Positions 9,470-19,108 of a stretch of DNA of 64,000 nucleotides are shown here, in pieces. The DNA lies in contig VHIT02000027.1 in NCBI GenBank assembly GCA_009768925.2, forward strand, positions 124,001-188,000, given 5' to 3'. Source of the stretch: Cryptosporidium bovis. Taxonomy: Eukaryota; Apicomplexa; Conoidasida; Eucoccidiorida; Cryptosporidiidae. Numbering within the stretch: position 1 is the first letter of the stretch; each line of letters starts with the position of its first letter. The notes below the pieces were generated by a model. The model was given only the letters and a program-made list of their open reading frames with translations, searched no databases and was not told the DNA's origin. A program made the position numbers and the translations under genes.

Positions 9470-12095
9470 TCACGGTTCATTTTCAATGATCGATTCAATA
9501 TTTTGTGAATACTGAAAGTTAGGGATGATCTCAGATGTATCCATACTTGTGAAATAGCTTGAAAATGCGGTATCAGATTGAAATCTATTTAATTCTATGC
9601 TTTCTGAACTGTCAGCGAAGTCACTGCCAATTGATTCAATGGAGTCTTTGATACCCTCTATTCTGCAACCACTGCTTGACTTCTGGTTCTCCTGAGTAAG
9701 TGTCTCAATAGGATTGATCCTCCAATAATTAAATGAATTAAACTAAAGCGAGTTAACAATGTAAAATAAAAGTTCAATTGAACAGAATCCGAAATAGGAT
9801 TGGAAATGGTACTAGAAAAAGAACGAATTAAACGGTAAATAGAACGAGAAAGACAGCTCGAAATAAAAAGACTTCCTAAGTAATATTTATTTCACAGGTC
9901 CATCGTATCTAATTCTATTCCGATTGTTATTTAAATGTTTATGAAACAAGGCATAAACAAGTGTTTTCGATCTTAGAGTTCTAGTAAAATTCCGTTCTTA
10001 TTTCTATTCCTCAATTGAATGTAAATCATACTGTAGTTCTTTTATTTGATCGGAATTATGACTTGGTGACGTTATACAATTATTTGCTCACAATCAACAC
10101 TGCCGGTGTTGCAAGCACAAATCAACCAATCAAATCCATCCTTAGTGACAGTATGATTTATTAGTTTGTAATTTCGACGAACCTGATCATCAAGAGTGTC
10201 CAACTGATTCTCATCATTTTCAGAAAAGCTAAAGTCATCCTTATTTGACACATTTTTAATATAATCAGCAATAGGTGGGAACATATATTCCACTATTTCT
10301 GAAAGTGTTTCGTACCTAAGAACAAATGTATAAATATAAAATAACTTGAGAAACAAATATTGAATAATTAAACTTACGTTTTCGCATATGTCTTATTGAT
10401 ATGATGTATAACTCCTTTAGGATCAATTATAAATATTTTACCTTCAGGTATTCCAACATGGGAATAAGAGCGATAATCTGTGTCCCTATTACCAAATCCT
10501 GCATAAAGTGGATTCCTGTACACTGGAAACAAGCTCCTAATGTCTCTTAATGCTGCTATCTTAAAAATGTAAGGTTTCCTATCAATAACTTCTCTTTTAA
10601 AAGAAGGGAACAGACGATCCGGTGATAGAAATACAGGGCCATCGGGTAATGTGACGTTTCCATAATTTCCAACCTGTTTTAGTCCAAATAAAAAATCTCT
10701 AGTAGCATCAGCTTGGCCAATCGCTCTAGCGGTTAAATATATTATCTTGTAGCCATTTTCTTTTATCTTAGTCATCAGTTCTGCAACGCCACTATGAGAC
10801 CAATCTCTTCCCACTATTGGCATTAGTTGCCCAAGTACGTCAGAACGAGTTATGGTTCCATCTACGTCTGACACGACAATTCTTGAATCTGGTGGCCACA
10901 TATAAATTGTTCCACTGACTGTTTTTTTCCCCTGTAGTGAAGATTCAACAGTATATGTCACTCTATTAGCACCCCACTTCAAATTCATACTCTTTAGTTG
11001 ATCCGACGTTGGTCTAAGTGAATGTCTAAAGTGCCTTTGAGGAGGTTTAGTTCTACACATATACATACAATCAGCTGCATTGACCTGACTATCCTCCCTT
11101 ATTAAATCTGGCGTGCTTGAAATGCTTTCTATACTCTCAAAAGAAGAAGCATCGTATTTATCTGCAGAAAAGTGCGTTGGTATACAACTCTGGAGAGGAG
11201 ACTTAATTGACTGAGGCAACGTGGATGACAAGCATCTTTCAAAGCGCTCAATATCGTTTCTTTTTTCAATTGACCTAACTTGTGTACCATCATCAGATGA
11301 AGAACGCAATACTTTAATGTCATCCGTTGATATTCCAAGGAACTTATGCATTGCTTCAGTTGAAGGTGGTTTTCCAAATGCAATGATTGATATCAGTAAT
11401 GGATAAAATGCTTTTATGGGGTAATATGGAGGTTTTCCATCAATAACTGCAACTAAACAAGGATGATACCACAAATCTGGATCATTTTCAAATTGTTCAA
11501 AAGAAACTATATTGTTTCTAAATACATACACATCATGGTTAGTGTCACCAACCCCTCCAAAAAGTAAGTGGCCACATAAAGACAATGTAACGTTATAATT
11601 CTGGAAAGTAGAACTTGAGACACTTTGATTTCCTATAAGTGGTTCTGTTTCTCTTGATTTAAAGTTTTCAATATTGCAATTGTTAACAAATTCTATTGTT
11701 GTTTCAAACGATCTGGTGTGTGAAATGTCTATGTTATTTTCGACGACCTGAGTTGGAATGTCTGTATTTGTGTTTTTTGGAGAACAAGGGGGTGACTCAG
11801 TAGGAGATGAAATATTTCCTGTAAACTCATCAGAGCTTTCTACGTTATGAACAAAGTAAGCTTCGCCTGCTGCGCCTAGTTTCATCTTTAGTGGGATGTC
11901 ATTTCCATTAACATTTATTGAAACATTCTTTTCCCTGCTTTTCAATAACTTTGCCTTACCAAATCTAACATGAAATGGGGTACTCTGTAAAGATCCATCA
12001 GGTTGTGGTACTACAATAATGTCAATACACCCACTCAGAGTTGCCTGGTTAATATCGAGAACTGAACTAACGGAATTTACGATCCTTCCCCACAT
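9470..12095 (-). CDS. Lipin-type phosphatidate phosphatase, three exons
   Basis: This Mg-dependent enzyme converts phosphatidate to diacylglycerol at ER and nuclear membranes. Exon 1 is 10378-12095 and exon 2 starts at 10315. Exon 3 is 9470-9742. The protein starts MWGRIVNSVSSVLDINQATLS, the lipin N-LIP domain, with HVRFGKAKLL. The HAD (LNS2) domain has catalytic DVDGT with D410 and D412, then LTARAIGQADATRDFL and GNRDTDY. The first join gives KTYETLSEIVEYMFPP, as in animal lipins. Exon 3 opens with FNSFNYWR, matching the NFCYWRE end block of lipins, and continues as a Ser-rich tail. The end of exon 2 is uncertain: a phase-compatible donor lies at 10077 (GTATAA) or 10182 (GTTCGT). Phosphatase identity is firm; the 3' gene structure is partly inferred. 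Confidence 0.85.
9743..10077 (-). other. Second intron of the lipin gene (5' border uncertain)
   Basis: The acceptor CGCTTTAG ends at 9743 and puts FNSFNYWR in frame. The donor may be GTATAA at 10077 (335 nt intron) or GTTCGT at 10182 (440 nt). Either is long for this genome. Confidence 0.5.
10316..10377 (-). other. First intron of the lipin gene (62 nt)
   Basis: It has a GTAAGT donor at 10377 and a TTCTTAG acceptor ending at 10316. Splicing joins AC|G to give KTYETLSEIV, which aligns with lipins without a gap. Confidence 0.9.
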
Positions 12096-12736
12096 TGTTT
12101 TTGTTTGGAAACAAATTATAATTCATATTACAAATACAACTTTTGCACCCCAAAACTAGAGCTTCCTCAGAGTAACTTTGTATATACACCTTGCTATTAT
12201 AAATAAACTTTATTTAAAAAGAAAAGTTATACCTTTTTCAAAGTTTTAGTGCACAAAGCATTTGTTTTTTTTTTCAAAATTGTCCCCTTCTTATTTCCTT
12301 ATGGAAAAAAATAATAATTTGAGTTTCGCGGTAATAAAAATTAATTCCGAGAGGGTATGATTTTTTTAAAATAAAACAACATTGTTTCGGAATTATTGTT
12401 GTTTATTATCCACTTCTTATGATTTATTTTTACATTCCCACAGGGTATTCTACATAAATGATGTCTATTGATAGAAAAAATTGAAAAAAAAACTAAATAA
12501 TTCTTTTCTGTTCATAGCACAATTCAGTAATTGAATTAGTATTATGAACAAGTGATTATTCACAAGGAGTGCACCTGTTGTTTCTTTATAATATACAATA
12601 TAAACATATTTATAATTATTTGATTTTATTTGTGCATTTGTTAATAATTTTTTACGTGTTTTATTAATTTTCCAGTTTCTACTTGATGCGGGGATTAATA
12701 ACTATAATTCAATTTGAAATATAATTTTCTTTTTAA
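12096..12736. other. Divergent promoter region, lipin / ARPC4-like
   Basis: This AT-rich stretch between two divergent genes has several poly-A and poly-T runs. I see no coding frame and no E2F-like box. Confidence 0.5.
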
Positions 12737-13642
12737 ATGAAGTCTGGGAAAATAGAAATAAAAGACAATGATCCAAATGCACCGTTACTACCATATCTGA
12801 GAAGACTCTTTAACACACTAAATAAGGAATTATGTCTATTTCATTTGCAGTTGAATCTACCACACATGTATTCTATCCCACTTGTAGAACAGGTTGCATA
12901 CAATAAGAACAAACTGGATAATGATGAAACATATATTTCAAATCTAAATAAAATATTTAACAGAGATGACAAAGTTGAGTTAGTGAGGACTCTTTATGTT
13001 TATCGTCATTCAAAAGAATATTGTTTCATTGAGAGTTGTATAGATAGTGTGAGAATAAGTTTAAAATTTTTCCTGAAATGTGAATTTGAGAGAAATTTAT
13101 TTGAACAACTTACCATTTTTATGAAAAAAAATTCTGATCATTTAAGAATAGTTAGGAAAAATCCAGTATACGGTTTTGATATCACTTTTTTAATTACAAA
13201 TAAATTGCTTAATTTTGGTTTTAACAGAAGAATTACGAATTACAACGAAAGTATTCGTAATAAACACATGGGAAAGTACGATATAATTCACTTTATATTG
13301 AAATTCGTTGTTGATATTGATAGACAAATACAAGACAAAATTCTTCAGTCTACTTTTTTTTCAAGACATTATATTCGAAAATTACTTGAATTTGTGGACC
13401 TAAATAAATTATATTCGTACAACGAAACAACGAATAAGGAACAAATTGAAAATAACAAAATTCCAGAGTCAGAAATAAAAAAAATTGAGGATATTAGAGA
13501 TTCGAGAAAAGAGTCAAATACCAATAATAAATTAATTCAAAGTAAGAATATATTCTCCCAACTAAGTGATTCAATAGGAAAAGATGCTGTTGTATTAAAA
13601 GCGCTGAAAACTAAGAATAGGATAAAAAATCTACTTAACTAA
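12737..13642 (+). CDS. ARPC4-like Arp2/3 complex subunit with C-terminal extension
   Basis: ARPC4 (20 kDa) is a core structural subunit of the actin-nucleating Arp2/3 complex. The match runs across the whole human protein. PYLRRLFNTLNKELC fits the N-terminal helix. SCIDSVRISLKF fits GSINSVRVSIAV. LRIVRKNPVYGFDITFLITN fits LRRKPVEGYDISFLITN. IIHFILKFVVDIDRQI fits the FVIHFMEEIDKEI helix. The protein has 301 residues against 168 in human: there is a loop of about 20 residues near residue 80 and a charged tail of about 70 residues after 230. Apicomplexans are described as lacking a conventional Arp2/3 complex, so its partners here are unknown. Its stop codon overlaps the convergent GCN2-like gene. 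Confidence 0.8.
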   Translation: MKSGKIEIKDNDPNAPLLPYLRRLFNTLNKELCLFHLQLNLPHMYSIPLVEQVAYNKNKLDNDETYISNLNKIFNRDDKVELVRTLYVYRHSKEYCFIESCIDSVRISLKFFLKCEFERNLFEQLTIFMKKNSDHLRIVRKNPVYGFDITFLITNKLLNFGFNRRITNYNESIRNKHMGKYDIIHFILKFVVDIDRQIQDKILQSTFFSRHYIRKLLEFVDLNKLYSYNETTNKEQIENNKIPESEIKKIEDIRDSRKESNTNNKLIQSKNIFSQLSDSIGKDAVVLKALKTKNRIKNLLN

Positions 13643-16600
13643 CCATTGAAATTGTAGAAGTTAACGAGAAAATGCACTATAGAATTCTCGTTATCAAAGG
13701 TAACTTCCAGATTATTTGAGTTACTTGAAAAAAAATGGTTTGAAATAAACTCTTTTGCGAGCATTATTATTTGATTTTCAGAAGAGCAACACTCGAGTTT
13801 GTATTTAATTTGCGAAGGATTTGATTGCATTTGAAAGTCATTCGAAGAAGTACTTATTGATGAATTTGTTTCGTTATTTGCAACAATTTTCCTAGTCTCA
13901 CTGGTGTTTGCTCTTAGTATATAAACAATCCAATTCAAAGAAGGAAAATTGTTCTTGATACTATTTTTTAGTTTTACAACATCTATGTTATTGCTACTAG
14001 TAACGCTGTAGTTAATATTTCTTTGACAACTTATGCCATTTAAAAGTAACATTTGCTTTAATTTGACAGCTTTTCTTTGAAATCTTGAATTAACTATATT
14101 ATTGTATATGAATACACTGACACCTAAGCTAGGAACAATTTCACTATTAGCTTGTTGATTTAATAGTTTTGGTATAAATTTTCTGTATTTACAAACACTC
14201 AGAAGTTTGAATAATATTCTTTCAAGTATTACCTCAAATCCAACAGCAGAAACAATTTCAGATTCATTATTTGTATTCGTATTTTTATAAAATGTGACAT
14301 TATTATTATTTGCATCAATAAACCAATTATCAAATCGTCCTCCCTTAACAAGAAGTGTAATGCTCGTCTTCTTAGTTACAACTTGAGATGTATTTGAATT
14401 TTGCCTGTTCTCAAATATCAAATCCATTATACAACCAACTTTACAAATGGAGTGAGACGAATTACTTCTTAATTCACATGAATATTTGTTAGCAAATTGG
14501 GTTTGATTATATTGTTCATGACTGCCTTCCCGGGAGAATAAATAAAAAAAGAAACCTGATTCAAAAAAATTACTGCTTGAAAACAGCATAGGATCAAAGT
14601 AAATTTGTGATACAACCAAATTCACACTTTTAAGTAGTTTATCAAAATGTGAAATCCTATATAGAACCTTAAATAAATTAGGTGTAATAAATTCGTGATT
14701 TATTTCAAATTCATCTTTGAAAAAATGCTTAGAATTATCAAATTTATCATTACTTTTTGTCACATTATATGTCGTGTTCTTACTATTTATTAAATTTAAA
14801 TGTAATGGATACTTTACCGTTTTTGCAATTCTTCTGTAATACTCATTTTTACACGTAATAATAAATTTTTTCTTTTCATTCTCAAATAAATTAAACAGTT
14901 CAAACGCTCCTTTGTTAATTATATTAACTAAATCTTTAATTAATCCCTTAAAATTATCAATAATATATAGTATATACTCAACTACCTTCTCCAATATAGA
15001 TGGATAAGAAAGTATTTTTAACCCCAAATAATAAGCAACAATTTGGTCATTGATATCAAAGTTAGTTGAATCTATAACTTCATTTTCAATATCAAAACAC
15101 TCATAACAATTTGCATATTCTGCAAGAGAAGTGAATGTGATGTTTTGAAGAATATTAACGAACTTCCTCTTTGAAAATCCCTTTGGTATCATACTCTGAA
15201 GCCATAATTGCAAATGTTTGGCCTTATCATACTTTATACCTATCCAACTTTCCAATAAAATAATGAATAATTGCGAATCCCCCCAAACAAGCATAGGCCT
15301 TTCAAAAAGCTGTTCGTACGGTTTTAAAGTGTTAATTGCTGTAATTATAACCTCTATATCATAATAAACAGCAAAATTGTAATACCACAATGGTAGTATA
15401 TTAATGTTACCGTTCACTGAATAAGTGTTTTTTGGGAGCTCAACAAATGAATAATTATCAAATTCTTCACCAATTCTATCATTTATTTTAACAACAATTT
15501 CATAAGCCCCCATCAAAATTTCTTTCGGATGTGCATTAACCAATATTTCTCTATTATTATTTGAAATTGTATTTATAAAATTATCCTGAGTGTAAATTGA
15601 ATCAACACAAAATCTTTTAATAACTGCACCTGGTCTAATACACTTTCCATCACCCAACTGAACTGACATATTTTTAAGAATACTATTGCAAAGGATTAAT
15701 GGAATTCCAGTTTTTTCAAGTAATAAAACCGTCAATGGATTCTCAAAAAGTGAGATATCCTCACCTACTTCACCTTTTACCTTACTTTGGAATTTGTTTT
15801 TGTTATTTTTCTTGCTCTTTTTGTTTTTCACCTGCGGACTATTATTATGACTTTTATCACTATTCAAAGAAACTAGGTAATCATCTTTAATACTAATATT
15901 ATTATCGTCTTCATTTATTTCATATTGAGTACTTTCATCTATTTTTATATTTCTATTATTGTTTTTTGGGATTAAAATAGGAATTTCAACTTCAGTTGCA
16001 CCATGTACTCTAAATATATTCTTGATAAACGTTATTAGCTCCTGTCGTTTTTTGTAGTAATTTTGAATAATAATTAAACTGTTAGAATTCAACTGATTTC
16101 CTTTGAAACTATAAGTATTTGTCCTAAAAAGCAAATAAGATAAATGAGTCTTACATTGATAGCTCTGTTTATCCAATAGTCTTTTTTCAAGAGAAAAAAG
16201 TGTATCTAGTATTTGATTGTTTTCATGAATGTGTGGGTTTCTACTAATCATATCACATATTTTTATTGAGCAATATTCACTGGCTTTTTCCTCATTAACT
16301 GAATCGTTTGGTTTGCTTTTATTTGTTTCATGCACTTGGAGATATAATTTCGCTTGCTTTAAAATCCATTCATTATATAAAAGTTGGTTTGATGTTGGCC
16401 TTTCATTGGGATCTTCGCTTAGCAAAGACTTTATTAGTCCTTGGACTTTCGGGGAAATGTTTGAATTTACTGGAAATGATTTGTGTTTAGTTAGTTGTGA
16501 GAGTACGTTAACCCTTTCCATTCCTGTACAAAATGGGGGATAATGCATTTCAAATAATATCACTCCCAGACTAAACATATCTGCACTTTGATTGTAGTTG

Positions 16601-18198
16601 TTACCTTCTGATTGTTCTGGTGCCATATAAAATAATGTACCCACTCCTGAAGAAAGTTCCTTGTTTCTCTCAAATGAATTTAATTTATTTTCGCATGAAG
16701 AGTCTTCAAACATATTTACGAAAGTTGTAAGACCAAAGTCTCCTAACTTAACCATGTACCAATTCTTATTTAAATTATCGTTTTGATTGTTTTCTAACTG
16801 AAGAAAAATATTAGATGGCTTTAAGTCACGATGAATAACACCTTTTCCGTGAAGATAGGATAATCCCTGAATAATTTGGTAAAATATGTCCCAAATTAAG
16901 TTGTTGTTATTGATTAATAGTCCTTGATCAATGGCATATTGTAGAGAATAACCAGAACAATATTCCATTTGAATATATAAATAAATATGCTTTCTTATGC
17001 TCTCTCTTTTTTCATCCTCTTTATCTTTTATATTATTGGTGTTAGTCGGTAAAAATTCATTTGTTATGTATCTAGCTGTTATAACAGAAAATTGAGACAA
17101 CAATTCTGGAGCGAACGAGCTACAGAGGCTACGATCTAAAAGGTCATTTTTAATGTATGTGTTCTTATCGTCAACCGGTTCTTGTACCCATGCGTGGTAA
17201 TACCTAACTATCTTTTCATGATTTAAACATGCAAGCATAGCCGCTTCATTAATTAATATTTGATTCTCATGTTTATTTTTTGAACTTAAAGGTATTTGTT
17301 TAATTGCATACACACATTTTCCACCAAATTTTTCACGAGCCATAAAAACTGATCCAAAACCACCAAATCCTAGTACTTTAATGACTTCAAAATTATCTTC
17401 GAATCTTCCAGAACATAATCTATATGACTCATTTTCAAAATCATTTGCTTGAGCAGACTCATCTCTCTCTTCCTCGTATTTATCACAAATATTGTCAACA
17501 TCAACCTTATATAAGTTACTACATTCAGACTGTTTAACTTCATCACTATCAGCTATATTATTTAGTTTTTCCTTAATAATATTTACAAAATCAGATACAG
17601 AGTAAATATTACTACTGTTATTACTAAAATAATCTTTGGAAGAGAGCTTTATTTTATCCCTATCACTCCTTTTTATGTTATAGAATGATAAATAATAAAC
17701 ACAAAATGGGGAGGTTGGATATGAACTACCAATTGATATTTCTATTTCAACTCCCTTAAAACCTGTTTTTTTCTGTTCGATTCCGACGTCAAAATCTCTC
17801 AAATCACGAAAACTAAACCATTTTAAAGCATCTGAACAACTACCATTTTCATTTTGCTTGATAAAACTTTCCCCAAAATTATGTTGTAAATTACTTATTT
17901 TATTATTACTTATTAAAAGGGTTGCAACAAAGTGTCTGTTAAAAGATTGTCCCCTTTGTGTGTTCTTGCTCAAACTGCAATTATTACAGGAACTAAAAGT
18001 AGAGCTACTCCTACCTGCTTCATCCTCAAATTCAATTAAACTTCCACTATTTTTGTCAAACAACGTTGAAAACATACCACATAGCTTTATACTCTCCTTA
18101 GGAAGAAACCCAAAATCTAGGATGTGAGCAATAACATGATTATCTTTAGAAATACATTCAAGTTCACTTATCAAGTCGTTACTTTGATGTTCTTCCAT
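13639..18198 (-). CDS. GCN2: GCN2-type eIF2alpha kinase
   Basis: This kinase phosphorylates eIF2alpha when uncharged tRNA accumulates and so throttles translation. It has 1519 residues. The N-terminal 180 residues look like a divergent RWD domain, with a YPTSPF segment then helix FVNIIKEKL. The kinase domain has glycine loop GFGGFGSV at about 277, AIKQI, MEYC, HRDLKPSNIF with H456, GDFGL, GTLFYMAPEQ and a large insert between beta4 and beta5 as in eIF2alpha kinases. From about 690 on, a degenerate histidyl-tRNA synthetase-like domain follows (VHGATEVEIPILIP, RPGAVIKRF). Asn/Ser-rich stretches interrupt it. The final 4 bp overlap the convergent ARPC4-like gene. A palindromic E2F-like box lies 68 bp upstream of the ATG. 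Confidence 0.9.
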   Translation of the reverse strand: MEEHQSNDLISELECISKDNHVIAHILDFGFLPKESIKLCGMFSTLFDKNSGSLIEFEDEAGRSSSTFSSCNNCSLSKNTQRGQSFNRHFVATLLISNNKISNLQHNFGESFIKQNENGSCSDALKWFSFRDLRDFDVGIEQKKTGFKGVEIEISIGSSYPTSPFCVYYLSFYNIKRSDRDKIKLSSKDYFSNNSSNIYSVSDFVNIIKEKLNNIADSDEVKQSECSNLYKVDVDNICDKYEEERDESAQANDFENESYRLCSGRFEDNFEVIKVLGFGGFGSVFMAREKFGGKCVYAIKQIPLSSKNKHENQILINEAAMLACLNHEKIVRYYHAWVQEPVDDKNTYIKNDLLDRSLCSSFAPELLSQFSVITARYITNEFLPTNTNNIKDKEDEKRESIRKHIYLYIQMEYCSGYSLQYAIDQGLLINNNNLIWDIFYQIIQGLSYLHGKGVIHRDLKPSNIFLQLENNQNDNLNKNWYMVKLGDFGLTTFVNMFEDSSCENKLNSFERNKELSSGVGTLFYMAPEQSEGNNYNQSADMFSLGVILFEMHYPPFCTGMERVNVLSQLTKHKSFPVNSNISPKVQGLIKSLLSEDPNERPTSNQLLYNEWILKQAKLYLQVHETNKSKPNDSVNEEKASEYCSIKICDMISRNPHIHENNQILDTLFSLEKRLLDKQSYQCKTHLSYLLFRTNTYSFKGNQLNSNSLIIIQNYYKKRQELITFIKNIFRVHGATEVEIPILIPKNNNRNIKIDESTQYEINEDDNNISIKDDYLVSLNSDKSHNNSPQVKNKKSKKNNKNKFQSKVKGEVGEDISLFENPLTVLLLEKTGIPLILCNSILKNMSVQLGDGKCIRPGAVIKRFCVDSIYTQDNFINTISNNNREILVNAHPKEILMGAYEIVVKINDRIGEEFDNYSFVELPKNTYSVNGNINILPLWYYNFAVYYDIEVIITAINTLKPYEQLFERPMLVWGDSQLFIILLESWIGIKYDKAKHLQLWLQSMIPKGFSKRKFVNILQNITFTSLAEYANCYECFDIENEVIDSTNFDINDQIVAYYLGLKILSYPSILEKVVEYILYIIDNFKGLIKDLVNIINKGAFELFNLFENEKKKFIITCKNEYYRRIAKTVKYPLHLNLINSKNTTYNVTKSNDKFDNSKHFFKDEFEINHEFITPNLFKVLYRISHFDKLLKSVNLVVSQIYFDPMLFSSSNFFESGFFFYLFSREGSHEQYNQTQFANKYSCELRSNSSHSICKVGCIMDLIFENRQNSNTSQVVTKKTSITLLVKGGRFDNWFIDANNNNVTFYKNTNTNNESEIVSAVGFEVILERILFKLLSVCKYRKFIPKLLNQQANSEIVPSLGVSVFIYNNIVNSRFQRKAVKLKQMLLLNGISCQRNINYSVTSSNNIDVVKLKNSIKNNFPSLNWIVYILRANTSETRKIVANNETNSSISTSSNDFQMQSNPSQIKYKLECCSSENQIIMLAKEFISNHFFSSNSNNLEVTFDNENSIVHFLVNFYNFNG

Positions 18199-18265
18199 TA
18201 CAGTTTTTCATAGTAATTATAAATTATATAACAAAAAATGTTAATCTTTAAAAAAAAACTCACGA

Positions 18266-18275
18266 TTGGCGCCAA
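18266..18275. promoter_or_regulatory. Palindromic E2F-like box TTGGCGCCAA
   Basis: This perfect 10-bp palindrome lies in the 208-bp gap between the divergent GCN2-like and archaemetzincin genes, and probably serves both. Confidence 0.55.
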
Positions 18276-18406
18276 AGCATTCATGAAAATAAAAGTCAAA
18301 TTAGCCGATTTAAGTGATGTATAGACGTTAATTTTAATTAAATTTATAGAATGTGTACTTGATGAAATATAAGTGATTGTCATAATTCTGAGATGAATAT
18401 TTATAA

Positions 18407-19108
18407 ATGATCCTACTAGTACTTATTGGTGCTTTTGAACCAATACTAAATGTTGGGAATTTAACTTTTGTATTAAAAAAGTTGGAAGAGTTTACGAGAA
18501 TAAAGACAATTATTATTAAGTATGATGATCCTAATATATGTTTTTCTATGAAAGGAAGGCTAAAGCCAAAAAAAAACATCAACAATTCCGAAGATTTAAA
18601 TCTCCCAAAATTTGAATTGAGTCGACAACAAATATCCACAAAATCAATGTTAGAATTGCTATTTGGTATAAAAAGAAAATTTATTAGAGAGAACCTTAAT
18701 GATGGAGAAACTCATAAAAAGCTAACATTACTTGGAATCACAAGCATGGATATATATCCAAGCAATAGTCATGAATACGTTTTTGGTCAAAGTGATCCAG
18801 ATAAAGGAGTAGCAATAATATCGGGACATAGGCTATACCAGAAGGATATTAATGAGAAAGAAATGGGTATTAGATTACTAAAGGTTGTAATGCATGAGTA
18901 CTTCCATCTGCTAAAGCTTTCTCATTGTGATCAAAATTGCATTATGTCTACAGTGTGTTCTATAAGCGATTTAGATAAGAGAACATTAGATTGCTGTAAA
19001 AAATGCCTAGATTATATTAAAGCCAATAATTCGGAGTCTGAGTTCGTGAAGAACTTTTCTGAAGATTTGTTGATATTGAATGATGAAAGATCGCTATCTT
19101 CTATATAA
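18407..19108 (+). CDS. Archaemetzincin-type zinc metallopeptidase (M54)
   Basis: The 233-residue protein carries the archaemetzincin signature. The zinc site HEYFHLLKLSHC has H163, E164, H167 and H173. It is followed by a Cys-rich tail with DQNCIM, TVCSISDLD and CCKKC that binds a second zinc in this family. An upstream ITSMDIYPSNSHEYVFGQSD segment fits the substrate-binding core. The family consensus is HExxHxxGxxHC; here the Gly is Lys. The cellular substrate is unknown for the family in protists. The last 97 bp overlap the 3' end of the convergent NOC4 gene. The start is the first ATG, 132 bp from the shared E2F-like box. Confidence 0.85.
   Translation: MILLVLIGAFEPILNVGNLTFVLKKLEEFTRIKTIIIKYDDPNICFSMKGRLKPKKNINNSEDLNLPKFELSRQQISTKSMLELLFGIKRKFIRENLNDGETHKKLTLLGITSMDIYPSNSHEYVFGQSDPDKGVAIISGHRLYQKDINEKEMGIRLLKVVMHEYFHLLKLSHCDQNCIMSTVCSISDLDKRTLDCCKKCLDYIKANNSESEFVKNFSEDLLILNDERSLSSI

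Noticed and set aside
18198-18639. Two minus-strand frames between the GCN2-like and archaemetzincin genes
   Set aside because: One covers the divergent promoter and the other is antisense to the archaemetzincin start. Both look like shadows.
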